Notes: generated by a model from the sequence alone, not told the origin. 51,519 nt of DNA from Myxococcota bacterium (GCA_028284955.1 JANQQS010000090.1:1-51519); one strand, 5' to 3'. Positions 34,507 through 43,367 are shown, numbered from the stretch's first letter. Translations and numbers: made by a program.

Positions 34507-35285
34507 CCTGGGTCTCGAAGGCCTTCGTCTTCGTCTTCATCGAAGAGCTGCTCGGGTTCGTATTCCTCGGTGTGCACCGTACCTCGGCCGGTCAGCGCGT
34601 CGAGTTCAACCGTGTAGATGGTTCCGCGAGGGTCCGTGAGTTGTACCGCGGCGTGTTGTGTGAATCCTCCCGGGAAAAAGTAGATGGCGGTGCTTCCTTG
34701 TTCCCGCGGCTCCTCTTCGTGAGGTGTGTACACGCGGGTGAGGCGGACGCCGTCTGCGATCGCAGATGGGGTGTATTTTTTGAGCACGTTTCCGTTGATC
34801 CCGCGCATGGGCGAGAAAGGCGAACGTCCGTACGAAGGCTCGAACGTTTCTTCGAGCCGCGCTTTGGCTGCAGCCCATGGGTCTACTCCGGCGCCCGTTT
34901 CGGAATCTTCTTCGTTTCTATCTTCGTCTGAGCGCGCGAGCGTGACCTCGCCTTGCGCCTCTTCAAGCGACATCTTGTGTTCATCAAGATCGAGCACAAG
35001 ACGCACGGTGGTTCCTCGAGAAACCGCGCGGCTATAGGCAAAACGTGCCGCGGATACGATGCGCATGCATCCACTGCGAAGCTTGGTGCGGGTGAGCGCG
35101 CCAAACGCCATCGTGCTCCCCGCGGTAACCAGGGCGAGCAGAGCGATCACGACCATGATTTCGATCAGGGTGAACGCCCGCTCGCGCTGGCTGCGAGAGC
35201 GCGATGCGTTTCCGGAGAGGGCCCCCTTTCCAGCGAGGCCCGTCTTCTCCGAGAAAGCAATTCCGCGGTGGACGGTTTCGATCAA
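34503..35285 (-). CDS. gspH: Minor pseudopilin GspH
   Basis: I set the start at a TTG (35285) that overlaps the gspG stop as TTGA, with GGAGG about 10 bp upstream; the product is 260 residues. The leader ends RERA and the mature part starts FTLIEIMVVIALLALVTAG with Glu5. The residue before the cut is Ala rather than Gly, a tolerated but uncommon choice. GspH features are RIVSAARFAYSRAVSRGTTVRLVLDL. The C-terminal part has the strands TAIYFFPGGFTQHAAVQL. It overlaps gspI by ATGA. Confidence 0.87.
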   Translation of the reverse strand: MIETVHRGIAFSEKTGLAGKGALSGNASRSRSQRERAFTLIEIMVVIALLALVTAGSTMAFGALTRTKLRSGCMRIVSAARFAYSRAVSRGTTVRLVLDLDEHKMSLEEAQGEVTLARSDEDRNEEDSETGAGVDPWAAAKARLEETFEPSYGRSPFSPMRGINGNVLKKYTPSAIADGVRLTRVYTPHEEEPREQGSTAIYFFPGGFTQHAAVQLTDPRGTIYTVELDALTGRGTVHTEEYEPEQLFDEDEDEGLRDPG

Positions 35286-35683
35286 GGGATGTCGTCCTCC
35301 GACCCAAATTGGCCATCGGGTCCGGCCGACAGCACCGCTACATTGTCGCCGTCGCACTCAATCTGAAACTCGTTGCCCCAGGCGTCGGTGGTGCTCTTGC
35401 TTTTGTCGAGATAGTCACCGCTCACGAGGGCTTCGGTGGTTGGGCATTCGCCGCCCGCGTTCTCGGCGAGATAAAGAACCGATGCTGCGCGAACAGACTG
35501 TGCGTCGGTGCCGGTTTGCTTAATGCGCGACTTCTTCAACTGAGGAAGAACTGCGACGCCTACGGCAGTGCCGATTGCGGCGATGATGATCACGACGATC
35601 ATCACCTCAAACAGCGTCATGCCTGAGTTGCGCAGTCGCGAAATGCTTCGGGTACGATGGAAAGGGTGTTGTTCGTTTGTCAT
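35282..35683 (-). CDS. gspG: Major pseudopilin GspG
   Basis: The 133-residue product starts at ATG 35683, with GGAGG at good spacing. A 21-residue leader ends NSG, cut before MTLFEVMIVVIIIAAIGTA. Position +1 is Met instead of the usual Phe; Glu5 is kept. The rest matches GspG: DAQSVRAASVLYLAENAG, DYLDKSKSTTDAWGNEFQIEC, and the C-terminal calcium loop SAGPDGQFGSEDDI. GspG is the main subunit of the pseudopilus. A GspG-like gene precedes it by 17 bp. Confidence 0.93.
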   Translation of the reverse strand: MTNEQHPFHRTRSISRLRNSGMTLFEVMIVVIIIAAIGTAVGVAVLPQLKKSRIKQTGTDAQSVRAASVLYLAENAGGECPTTEALVSGDYLDKSKSTTDAWGNEFQIECDGDNVAVLSAGPDGQFGSEDDIP

Positions 35684-35700
35684 GGTTGCCTCCAAAGCGG

Positions 35701-36126
35701 TCATTGAATGTTGTCGTCCACGTGGAACGAGCCGCTCGGGCCCGCCGATATCACGTCGATGTCGCCCTGCTGAATTGGGCTCGGGCATCGGATCTTCAAG
35801 CGCCGCCCCCAGCCGTCCCTTGGCATCTCTCGTAGATACCGGCGGTGGGTGTGGGGAGGATGCGAAAGTTCGGTGGATGATCTCGGGCATCGCTCTTCCC
35901 GGTCGCGAAACGCGTGCGCGGCGCCTCGCACGTCGCGGATGGCGATGCGGGTGGCGCGGATTCGCCGCTGCTTTTCGGCGCTTCGAGAGAGAAAAACAAA
36001 CGCCGCGGCGGTGATCCCCACCAGACCGATGGTGCGCCATCGCGAGCCAGCAAAAAGGGCATGCAACCATCTCTTGCGCTGCTCCCAAGGAAGCGCGATA
36101 CCGCGTTTTTTTCGTCGACGCCTCAT
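35701..36126 (-). CDS. GspG-like membrane protein without prepilin leader
   Basis: The 141-residue product starts MRRRRKKRGIALPWEQRKRW, a strongly basic N terminus, then one membrane segment (about 32-50, TIGLVGITAAAFVFLSRSA). The C-terminal third copies the end of GspG: DGWGRRLKIRC and VISAGPSGSFHVDDNI beside DAWGNEFQIEC and VLSAGPDGQFGSEDDI in the neighbour. It has no G-FTLIE prepilin site, so the prepilin peptidase should not cut it. It overlaps gspF by ATGA and stands 17 bp before gspG. I infer a gspG duplicate turned into an anchored assembly or regulatory factor. Confidence 0.8.
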   Translation of the reverse strand: MRRRRKKRGIALPWEQRKRWLHALFAGSRWRTIGLVGITAAAFVFLSRSAEKQRRIRATRIAIRDVRGAAHAFRDREERCPRSSTELSHPPHTHRRYLREMPRDGWGRRLKIRCPSPIQQGDIDVISAGPSGSFHVDDNIQ

Positions 36127-37346
36127 TCCACAAACTCGTTGAGTTGAAGCAGCGGCATGAGAATCGAAAACGCGATTCCCGCGACGGTTCCGCCCATCAC
36201 CACGATGATGAGAGGTTCAATGAGCGAGGTCATCGCGGTCACTCGGTTGTCGATTTGCTGATCGTACGCGGCCGCGACGTGTTCGAGCATCTCCTCGAGC
36301 TGCCCCGAGCGCTCACCGATCGCGATCATATGGGTTACGATGGGCGGAAACCGTCCGCTTTGGCGCAACGGCTTGGCGATGCCCTCGCCCTCGCGAACGC
36401 TACTCTGGGCTTCTGCAACCACCCGCATCAGCTCTTCGTTTCCGAGTACGTTGCGGGTGATGTCCATCGCGGTGAGCACCGGGACCCCGCTACGCAACAA
36501 CGTTGCGAGCGTGCGCGAAAAACGAGAGACCGCCACCATGATGGTAAGCGCTCCAAAGAGCGGGAACTTCAGCACCGCTTCATCCCAGCGTTTTCGCCCG
36601 GCATCGGAGGCGAGCCATTTGCGAAACCACCAGATGCCGAGCCCCATCAACGCTCCGAGCAGCCACCAGTAGTTGCTCACGACGTTGCTCACCCAGATCA
36701 GCAGCTGTGTGTACCAGGGGAGCGTTTGTTGAAAACTCTCAAAAATCGATGTGACTTTGGGGACGACGACCACCATCATGAGCGCGAGAATGCCGATGCC
36801 GGTCACCGCCATGAATCCCGGGTAGTACAAGGCGCTTTGCACCTTGCTGCGAAGGCGCGCCTGGCTTTCTAAAAAATCGGCCAGCCGAGCCAGCACTGTT
36901 TCGAGCGTGCCGGAAGCCTCGCCCGCCGCAACCATGTTGACGTAGAGGCCTGAGAAAATCTTGGGATGCGCCTTGAGCGCGTTGGCGAAGCTCTCGCCTT
37001 CGTTGACGCGATCGCGGCTCGCGGTGAACGCGGCCTGTAAATCTGGTTGTTCCAGTTGTTCGATGAGCGCGCTGAGCGCTTCCACAAGAGGAATTCCGGA
37101 GCGCAAGAGCACGGCCAGCTGCCGGGTCGCCATGGAGATTTCCGCGGCGCCAACGCGGCGAAAAATCTTGGCCAAATCAATGTCGCGTGCTTTGCGCCGA
37201 GCTGCCTCGTTCTGCTCGAGCACCTCGGTTACCATCACGCCATCGCGTTTGAGCACCGCGCGCAGCGCTTTGGGGCTATCGGCGTCGCGCATGCCTTTGA
37301 CGTTTTTGCCTCGACGGTCGACGCCGCGGTATGCGTAGACACCCAT
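36123..37346 (-). CDS. gspF: Type II secretion inner-membrane protein GspF
   Basis: The 407-residue product starts MGVYAYRGVDRRGKNVKG, the standard GspF opening. Two T2SSF domains are present, with membrane segments (GIGILALMMVVVVPKVTSIF, LLGALMGLGIWWF, IIVVMGGTVAGIAFSILMPLL). MVAAGEASGTLETVLARLAD and MIAIGERSGQLEEMLEHVA are the paired signature of the family. GspF is the platform protein contacted by GspE. It starts 25 bp after gspE and overlaps the GspG-like gene. Confidence 0.95.
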   Translation of the reverse strand: MGVYAYRGVDRRGKNVKGMRDADSPKALRAVLKRDGVMVTEVLEQNEAARRKARDIDLAKIFRRVGAAEISMATRQLAVLLRSGIPLVEALSALIEQLEQPDLQAAFTASRDRVNEGESFANALKAHPKIFSGLYVNMVAAGEASGTLETVLARLADFLESQARLRSKVQSALYYPGFMAVTGIGILALMMVVVVPKVTSIFESFQQTLPWYTQLLIWVSNVVSNYWWLLGALMGLGIWWFRKWLASDAGRKRWDEAVLKFPLFGALTIMVAVSRFSRTLATLLRSGVPVLTAMDITRNVLGNEELMRVVAEAQSSVREGEGIAKPLRQSGRFPPIVTHMIAIGERSGQLEEMLEHVAAAYDQQIDNRVTAMTSLIEPLIIVVMGGTVAGIAFSILMPLLQLNEFVE

Positions 37347-37371
37347 CAGCGGCCTCGCTTTCGCCGCCGCA

Positions 37372-39198
37372 TCATCCGGCCTCCGACTCGCCCGCCTGCG
37401 TGGCCGCGAGCACCTCGTCGACGCTGGTGACGCCGGCGATGACTTGCCGCGCTCCATCCTCACGAAGCAGGCGCATTCCCTGCCGGCAAGCCACTCGCTG
37501 GATGGTCTTCGAATCGCTGTTCTTCAAGATCTCCCGACGAACAGGCTCGTCGATAACCATCATTTCGAAGATGCCGAGACGGCCGCGATAGCCGGTATGG
37601 CTGCATTCGTCGCAGCCTCGCGCGCGAAAAAAAACAGGAAGCGTGGGATCGCCGCCGAGGTTCGATGATTCGAACTCCGGCGGACGCACGAGCGTGGGGG
37701 CGTCTTCGAGTTCGCCGCTCGCATTTTTGGACTGCCCGAGCACGGTCGTAGCGGCGACCTGCTTGAGCGCGGAAATGGTTTCGTTGATGTGGTCGGTATC
37801 GACGCCGAGTTCAATGAGGTCTTCCCGAGTCGCGCGATAGGGTTCTTTGCAGCGGGAGCAAAGCTGGCGAACCAAGCGCTGGGCAAGCACCGCCATCACC
37901 GACGACGAAATTTGGAACGGCTGAATGCCCATATCGACGAGTCGCGTAATGGCCCCCGGCGCGTCGTTGGTGTGAAGCGTGGAAAGTACGAGGTGGCCGG
38001 TAAGCGAGGCGTGAATGGCAATATCCGCGGTTTCATGGTCGCGAATCTCACCGACCATGATCACATCAGGGTCTTGACGCAGAAAGCTACGCAGGCCAGA
38101 GGCGAACGTGAGCCCGATTTTGGGCTGAATCTGCATTTGCCCAATGCCCCCGAGCTCATATTCGACGGGGTCTTCAACGGTGAGGATGTTTTTGTCCGGG
38201 GTGTTGATCTTGTTGAGTGCGCCATAGAGCGTCGTCGTTTTTCCTGAGCCGGTGGGCCCGGTAACTAGAATGATCCCGTTCGGTCGTGCGACGAGATATT
38301 CGAACGTCTCAAGTTCCGCGCGCGCGAAACCGAGGTCGGCGAGGTCCAGCAAAATGTTTTGTTTGTCGAGCAAACGCATGACCACGCGCTCTCCGCGCGC
38401 GGTGGGAATGGTGGAGACGCGAACGTCGACGACCTTGCCGCGAATCTTTTTGGTGATGCGGCCGTCCTGAGGAAGACGTTTTTCCGCGATATTCAGTCCC
38501 GCTTCGATTTTTACGCGCGCGACGATCGACGACAGAAAACCTCGGTTCGCTTCTTTGCGATGGAACAGCCGGCCATCAATGCGATAGCGGACCACGACTT
38601 TGTCTTCGGCCGGCTCGATATGAATATCCGACGCGCGGTCCTGCACGGCGGTGTAGAAAAGGTTGTTTACCCAGCGAATGACCGGAGCTTCATCGGTCAT
38701 GTCGATCAGGTCGCGAAGTTCTTCTTCCTCTTCTCCTTCTTTGGCCTCAGCGAGCGCGGTTTCGTCTTTGCGTTCATAGACGCGGTTGATTGCGTCATCG
38801 ATGGCGTCCGCGGGCGCAGCCACCGCCTGCACGGGAACGCCAAGAAGCGCTCGCACATCGTCGAGCGGAAATAGGTCGAGAGGGTTGGCGAGCGCGATGG
38901 TGACCGAGCCTGCGTCGTCTCGAATGGGCAACACGTGATGCTGTCGGGCGAAATTGATGGGAACGCGATCGATCAAGTGCTCGGGGATCTGGTCCGCGTC
39001 GATCTGCGCGACAAACGGCATATCGACCTCTTCGGCCAGCGCACGGACCAACGGTTCCGCTTCGACGGCGCGAATGGCGAGCAATACATCCACCAGACTC
39101 AAACCTCGTTCGTCGGCCGCGGTCAGATAGTCTGACACTTTCTCCGGGGCCAAGACCCCTCGACGAACCAACACATCAGCGGTGTACTGTTGTTCCAC
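37372..39198 (-). CDS. gspE: Type II secretion ATPase GspE with enlarged zinc region
   Basis: The 608-residue secretion ATPase has an N-terminal GspE-N domain (1-130), the N2 domain, and the RecA-type core: Walker A GPTGSGKT (314-321), Asp box DIHIEPAE, Walker B VIMVGEIRD and His box LSTLHTNDA. A four-Cys zinc module is present as CSRC (447-450) and CDEC (529-532). The gap of 78 residues between the pairs is much longer than the 29 or so typical of the family, because of an Ala/Ser/Glu-rich insert with GQSKNASGELEDAPT. GspE powers pseudopilus assembly at the GspL/F platform. Confidence 0.95.
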   Translation of the reverse strand: MEQQYTADVLVRRGVLAPEKVSDYLTAADERGLSLVDVLLAIRAVEAEPLVRALAEEVDMPFVAQIDADQIPEHLIDRVPINFARQHHVLPIRDDAGSVTIALANPLDLFPLDDVRALLGVPVQAVAAPADAIDDAINRVYERKDETALAEAKEGEEEEELRDLIDMTDEAPVIRWVNNLFYTAVQDRASDIHIEPAEDKVVVRYRIDGRLFHRKEANRGFLSSIVARVKIEAGLNIAEKRLPQDGRITKKIRGKVVDVRVSTIPTARGERVVMRLLDKQNILLDLADLGFARAELETFEYLVARPNGIILVTGPTGSGKTTTLYGALNKINTPDKNILTVEDPVEYELGGIGQMQIQPKIGLTFASGLRSFLRQDPDVIMVGEIRDHETADIAIHASLTGHLVLSTLHTNDAPGAITRLVDMGIQPFQISSSVMAVLAQRLVRQLCSRCKEPYRATREDLIELGVDTDHINETISALKQVAATTVLGQSKNASGELEDAPTLVRPPEFESSNLGGDPTLPVFFRARGCDECSHTGYRGRLGIFEMMVIDEPVRREILKNSDSKTIQRVACRQGMRLLREDGARQVIAGVTSVDEVLAATQAGESEAG

Positions 39199-39208
39199 GA
39201 GGCGTTCT

Positions 39209-42130
39209 CTAGGGGCTTGGCGGCGGTTCCGCGTTTTGGGGAGGGGCGGCTGGAGGTTCGGCGGCTGGAGGTTCAGCGGCTGGAGGTTCAGCGGTCAGAG
39301 GAGCTGCCGAAGATTCGGGCAAAGGTGCCGACGAGGCGGCATCCGGCAACGGGGCAACCGTCGCCGACGAGTCGTTCGTCTGCTGTGCCTCGGGATCGAT
39401 CACCAAATCCCCTTCTCCGGGTGTGCCTTCAATGGCTCCTACCGGGCTGCGTGGCGCGTGCTCTTTTTCTGGTTCGCGTTCGGAGTCTGCCGCGAGCTCG
39501 GCTTTTTCGTCGATTTCGTCGATCTCGTTGATGATCTCCGTGACGAGGCCACGGGTCCGCGAGTAGTCGATGGTCGGTTCGTATTTGTGATCGCCAAACA
39601 CGAAGTATCGATCCAAGAACTCCTGCCGCTCGCGCATTTTTCGCTCAAAGATGGCCCGCAGATCGGCCTGCTCCCGAATGATGTAGGGCGTCAGAAAGAG
39701 AAGGAGGTTCTTCTTTTCTTTGGTCTTCCCGCTTCGGCTGAACAGGGCGCCCAAGAGCGGGATGTCGCCGAGGATCGGAATCTTCGTTTTGTTGGTGCCG
39801 ACGCGTTCTCGAATAAGCCCGCCGATCACGACGGTTTGCTGGTCGTCGACCATCACTTCCGTGCGCGCGGTATTCCGGTTCACGGAAGCTACGCCGAGAT
39901 TGCCTCCCGAGTCGGGCGGACCCCGATCGGAAATTTCTTCTTCGATTTCCAATCGGATTTGATCCGCTTCATTGATATGCGGCGTAATACGTAAAATGGT
40001 TCCGACGTCTTGGCGCGGAACCGCTCCGCCGACCGACCCGGCAAGTCCGGCGAGTCCGGCAAGCCCTTGCCCTTGCTGTCCTTGCTGTCCTCCCAAGCCG
40101 GCGAGGTTTCCGAGGCCTCCCAGTCCGCCGAGCCCCGGCACCGCGGACGTTTGCAACGGAACGTTCGCGCCGACACTGATTTCGGCTTCAACGTTGTCCA
40201 TGGCAATGATATGCGGTGTGGACAGCACATTGGAATCCCCTGACGTTGCCAACGCGTTGAGCACGACGCCAAACGCGGGGACAGAGATACCAATGCCCGA
40301 AAGCTGTTGGGAGTTGTCGATGTTGGGACCGCGAACGCCGAGCGCGAGCCCGGTAAGCGCGGTTTGGTCGGTTCCGGTAGGCGCGGCAATCGAGTTGGTC
40401 GCGCCAAAGCCAAGCACTGCAAGCGAGCCGTCAGCGGGAAAGTTCCCTGCGCCACCGTGATAGCTAAGCCCGAGGTCCGAAGAGCGATTGACGTCAACTT
40501 CCATGATCACCGCTTCGATGAACACCTGGCGGCGCGGCGCGTCGAGCTGTTCGATCACGGTCCGCAGCGCAGCGTAATCATGGAGCGACGAGGTAATCAC
40601 CAACGCATTGCTCGCTTCGTGCGCGGTGACTCGGATTTGGCCCTCGAATAAGTTCGCGGTGTTGCCTCCTCCCGACGCCGGTTGAGCCTGTCCTCCTCCT
40701 CCGCCTGGCGTTGCGCCGCGTCGACCTCCGGGGCTCCCGCCGCCGACCAAGCTCTGCAATGTGCTTGCGATTTCGGTGGCGTCCGCGTTTTGCACGTAGT
40801 GCACGTGCACGCGGCCTTCGCCTTCGAGCGGTACGTCGAGCTGCCGAATCATTTCTAGCAGCCGCAGGTATGCTCGTTCGGTGGCGAGGATCACCAGCGA
40901 GTTGGTCCGTTCGTCCGCGATCAAATTCGTGATTCGCGATTCGCCGCTTCGACTGCCGACGGTTCGCCCCGGGGTTCCGCCAGGGCTTGGGCTGTCAGTG
41001 TTTCCGGGTCGCGGCGGGGGGGGGCGCGCGGCGTTCGGTGCTCTTCCTCCGGAAGACGATTCGCCGCCTGCGGTGGGAAAGATTTCTTTCAGCCGCTCCG
41101 CGAGCTCCGATGCGTTCGCGTAATGAATCGGTTCGATCCAAATGCGATCGCCACCGCGCTCGACGTCCACGGCGCGAATCAGTCGCAGCATGCGCCGAAT
41201 CTGCGTTCCCGTGTCGGTGATGATCACCGTGTTGGTAGGCGCGTAGGCGGTGACACTTCCAGTGCGCGATTTGAAGCGATCGAGCAGCGTGACTACGTCT
41301 TCGGCAGAAATGTTGTCGAGGGCGTAGAGGCGCGTGACAAACCGGTCGGTGCCCGGCGTTCGGTTGCCAGTGTAGAGCGGAATGGGTTGGCCCTCGATAT
41401 TCTCGGTGTCGACGATCTTGAGATAGCGCCCGGCGGGCACCACCGTGAGGCCGTTCACCTCGAGAATGGAAAGGAATGCGTTGTAGGCTTCGGCTGCGGT
41501 GACCTTGGTGGGCGCGAATACCGTCGCTTTGATGTTCCGCACCTTGCCCGGAAGAATGAATCGTTTACCGGTGATGTTGGAGACCAAGCGAACAAGGTCC
41601 GGCAGGTCGGCTTCTTCAAGGTTGAATGTGACCCGGGCGCGCGGCGGCATGGGCCGGTACTCGATACCGCTTTCGAACGGTTTGGGGGGTTCGACGTCCG
41701 TTGCGGGAGGCGCTGCTGGTGGCAAGTTTCCCGGGGTGGTGGGCGCGGGAGCAGCGTTCTGTCCCGCCGGCGCCGCGGCCGCGGCGGGAACCGGCGCCTG
41801 AGATGCCCCCCCCGTAGCGGGCGCCGGGGCGGGAGGCTTGGCTTTTGCCGCGCGTCTTCGTTCTCGTCGCCGCTTCAAACGTTCGCGCACCCGTCGCTGG
41901 CGTCGTTCGCGCGCGGACTCCGCTTTCGTCTCCGTTGCGCCTGGTTCGTCGGCGCCTGGTTCGTTCGCTGGAGGGGGAGTCTTTTGGGGGGGCGCGTCTG
42001 AAGGCGGGGATGCAGGGTCCGTCGGCTGGTTGGTGGGCGGCGCGTCTTCTTGCGCGCGCGCGAGATGAAGTCCCGCCAGCATGATGCCCAGCGAAACCGC
42101 AAGAATGGGAATAGCGAGTCGAAGTCTCAT
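39209..42130 (-). CDS. gspD: Type II secretion outer-membrane secretin GspD
   Basis: The 973-residue secretin has a signal peptide ending ARA, then 130 residues rich in Pro, Ala and Glu with a basic stretch at 74-98 (ERRQRRVRERLKRRRERRR). N0 and N1-N3 domains follow (VTFNLEEADLPDLVRLVSNI, NNEVIG-like NTVIITD, ERTNSLVILATERAY, NADATEIASTLQSLV). The secretin core has VFIEAVIMEVDV, VLSTPHIIAMDNVEAEISVG and VPRQDVGTILRITPHIN. A Gly/Leu/Gln-rich insert lies at about 660-706. The C terminus adds an acidic, Pro/Ala tail. It forms the outer-membrane channel. It starts 49 bp after gspC. Confidence 0.94.
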   Translation of the reverse strand: MRLRLAIPILAVSLGIMLAGLHLARAQEDAPPTNQPTDPASPPSDAPPQKTPPPANEPGADEPGATETKAESARERRQRRVRERLKRRRERRRAAKAKPPAPAPATGGASQAPVPAAAAAPAGQNAAPAPTTPGNLPPAAPPATDVEPPKPFESGIEYRPMPPRARVTFNLEEADLPDLVRLVSNITGKRFILPGKVRNIKATVFAPTKVTAAEAYNAFLSILEVNGLTVVPAGRYLKIVDTENIEGQPIPLYTGNRTPGTDRFVTRLYALDNISAEDVVTLLDRFKSRTGSVTAYAPTNTVIITDTGTQIRRMLRLIRAVDVERGGDRIWIEPIHYANASELAERLKEIFPTAGGESSSGGRAPNAARPPPPRPGNTDSPSPGGTPGRTVGSRSGESRITNLIADERTNSLVILATERAYLRLLEMIRQLDVPLEGEGRVHVHYVQNADATEIASTLQSLVGGGSPGGRRGATPGGGGGQAQPASGGGNTANLFEGQIRVTAHEASNALVITSSLHDYAALRTVIEQLDAPRRQVFIEAVIMEVDVNRSSDLGLSYHGGAGNFPADGSLAVLGFGATNSIAAPTGTDQTALTGLALGVRGPNIDNSQQLSGIGISVPAFGVVLNALATSGDSNVLSTPHIIAMDNVEAEISVGANVPLQTSAVPGLGGLGGLGNLAGLGGQQGQQGQGLAGLAGLAGSVGGAVPRQDVGTILRITPHINEADQIRLEIEEEISDRGPPDSGGNLGVASVNRNTARTEVMVDDQQTVVIGGLIRERVGTNKTKIPILGDIPLLGALFSRSGKTKEKKNLLLFLTPYIIREQADLRAIFERKMRERQEFLDRYFVFGDHKYEPTIDYSRTRGLVTEIINEIDEIDEKAELAADSEREPEKEHAPRSPVGAIEGTPGEGDLVIDPEAQQTNDSSATVAPLPDAASSAPLPESSAAPLTAEPPAAEPPAAEPPAAPPQNAEPPPSP
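39246..39290 (-). repeat. Three tandem 15-bp units at the gspD 3' end
   Basis: GCGGCTGGAGGTTC plus one variable base repeats at 39246-39260, 39261-39275 and 39276-39290. In frame it gives AEPPA three times at the C terminus of GspD. Confidence 0.85.
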
Positions 42131-42179
42131 ACCTGCCTCGCGGGCGTATCGAACCGTTCGGACTTCACGAATGCCGTAT

Positions 42180-43169
42180 TCATTGGATGTTCATTTCCAA
42201 GTTGAGAGGTGATCCTCGGCGCACCAAGGCGACGCTGAGGTGGTCTGCGGATCGAAGCCTCGCGTATGCTTCGAGGGCGCTGTCCGGGCTGGTCAGATCG
42301 AAGCCGTTGATGGTGCGCAACATATCGCCATTTTGCATACCTAGGTGGCCCAGCAAGCTGTTTCGACGAATCCCATAAAGCTTCACTCCTACCACCCGGC
42401 CGCCTTCCTCCTGGGGTACGATCCGCGCTGTCCGCATAATTTCTGCTTGGTTTTCAAGCACTCGAGTCACCAAACCCCGTTGAATCGTGAAGCTCGTATC
42501 GCTGTTTTTGGTGATGCCTTCGTTGAGCTCGGCAGCGCCGATCCCTCCGGGGCGCACCGGTCGCTCGGGCAAGAGAGGCGTGTCTCCGCCTGGCGTGGGT
42601 GGAGGCGTGGGTGGAGGCGCCTGACGCGCAACACCTTCTTCGTCTTGGAACATCGCGAGAGCACATAGTCTCCCGCTGGTCGGACGCATCACCACCGTGC
42701 TCGGCTGTATTGCAACAATCTCCTGTCCGTCCACGTTGCCGCCCTGCCGATACAAGAGCGCCGTTCCTGCGCTTGATGCGATCGCCGCGTACGACCATTC
42801 GGGCGCGTGATAGCTCACCATGGCGCCGACCAGCTTCGTGGAACCACTGCAGGGTGGCGGGGGAGCGTTGGGGTCGTACTCCTCTTGCGGTCCTGCGTTC
42901 GCGTTTTCTTCCTTCGGCTCCTGATCGAGGGGGCCGGCAGCGGAGTCGAAAATGTTCTTTCGCAAAATCCCCGTCGCATCCCACCGTTTGGTGGCTGCGA
43001 ATGTCGGCGCTCTCCGGGCTCGGCGCGCGGGCTGCACGTCTTCGGCGTCTTCATCAAAGATCCACGCCGCCGCAAGCGACGTTCCACCCTGCGCAAAGAA
43101 GAGCGCACTGAGCGCGAGACTCCCGAGCAGAATCATGGTGATCATGCGGTGCTGTGGAATGCTGCCCAA
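42180..43169 (-). CDS. gspC: Type II secretion protein GspC (PDZ type)
   Basis: The frame is open to 43349, but the sigma-54 site at 43233-43248 puts the transcript start near 43222, so the true start is downstream: TTG 43169 with GGGAG 10 bp upstream, or ATG 43145. The product of about 329 residues has one membrane segment (MITMILLGSLALSALFFA), then an HR domain (LVGAMVSYHAPEWSYAAI, LYRQGGNVDGQEIVAI) that contacts GspD, and a C-terminal PDZ domain (LLGHLGMQNGDMLRTINGFDL). It is the first gene of the T2SS operon. Confidence 0.85.
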   Translation of the reverse strand: MGSIPQHRMITMILLGSLALSALFFAQGGTSLAAAWIFDEDAEDVQPARRARRAPTFAATKRWDATGILRKNIFDSAAGPLDQEPKEENANAGPQEEYDPNAPPPPCSGSTKLVGAMVSYHAPEWSYAAIASSAGTALLYRQGGNVDGQEIVAIQPSTVVMRPTSGRLCALAMFQDEEGVARQAPPPTPPPTPGGDTPLLPERPVRPGGIGAAELNEGITKNSDTSFTIQRGLVTRVLENQAEIMRTARIVPQEEGGRVVGVKLYGIRRNSLLGHLGMQNGDMLRTINGFDLTSPDSALEAYARLRSADHLSVALVRRGSPLNLEMNIQ

Positions 43170-43232
43170 TCGAAGAGTTCTCCCAAGACGGCCTCGGCTG
43201 GGAAACAGCCGGTGGCCGATGCAATTCAGTTC

Positions 43233-43248
43233 AGCAATGGTCGTGCCA
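43233..43248 (-). promoter_or_regulatory. Sigma-54 promoter of the gsp operon
   Basis: Read on the minus strand, 43248 to 43233 is TGGCACGACCATTGCT, an exact match to the sigma-54 consensus TGGCACGNNNNTTGCW, with GG and GC separated by 10 bp. The start would be near 43222, 53 bp before the TTG start of gspC. The upstream gene encodes a sigma-54 activator. I saw no other site this good on either strand by eye. Confidence 0.8.
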
Positions 43249-43354
43249 GTTGCCGTAACGGTCGTTCTGCGCGAGCCGTAGCGGATAACGCGCGATTCGA
43301 CCAGTTCATTTCCGCTGCCGCCCGGTTGCTTGGACGTAGGCCGCGGCAACTCAA

Positions 43355-43367
43355 TGACAAACTGTCA
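43355..43367 (-). promoter_or_regulatory. Perfect inverted repeat, candidate enhancer site
   Basis: TGACA (43355-43359) and TGTCA (43363-43367), separated by AAC, form a 13-bp dyad about 107 bp upstream of the sigma-54 promoter. That is the usual range for an enhancer bound by an NtrC-family dimer. No second copy was found near it, so this is a candidate only. Confidence 0.5.

Noticed and set aside
28418-43169. A gspO prepilin peptidase in the secretion operon
   Set aside because: None of the frames has the peptidase features; it must be encoded elsewhere.
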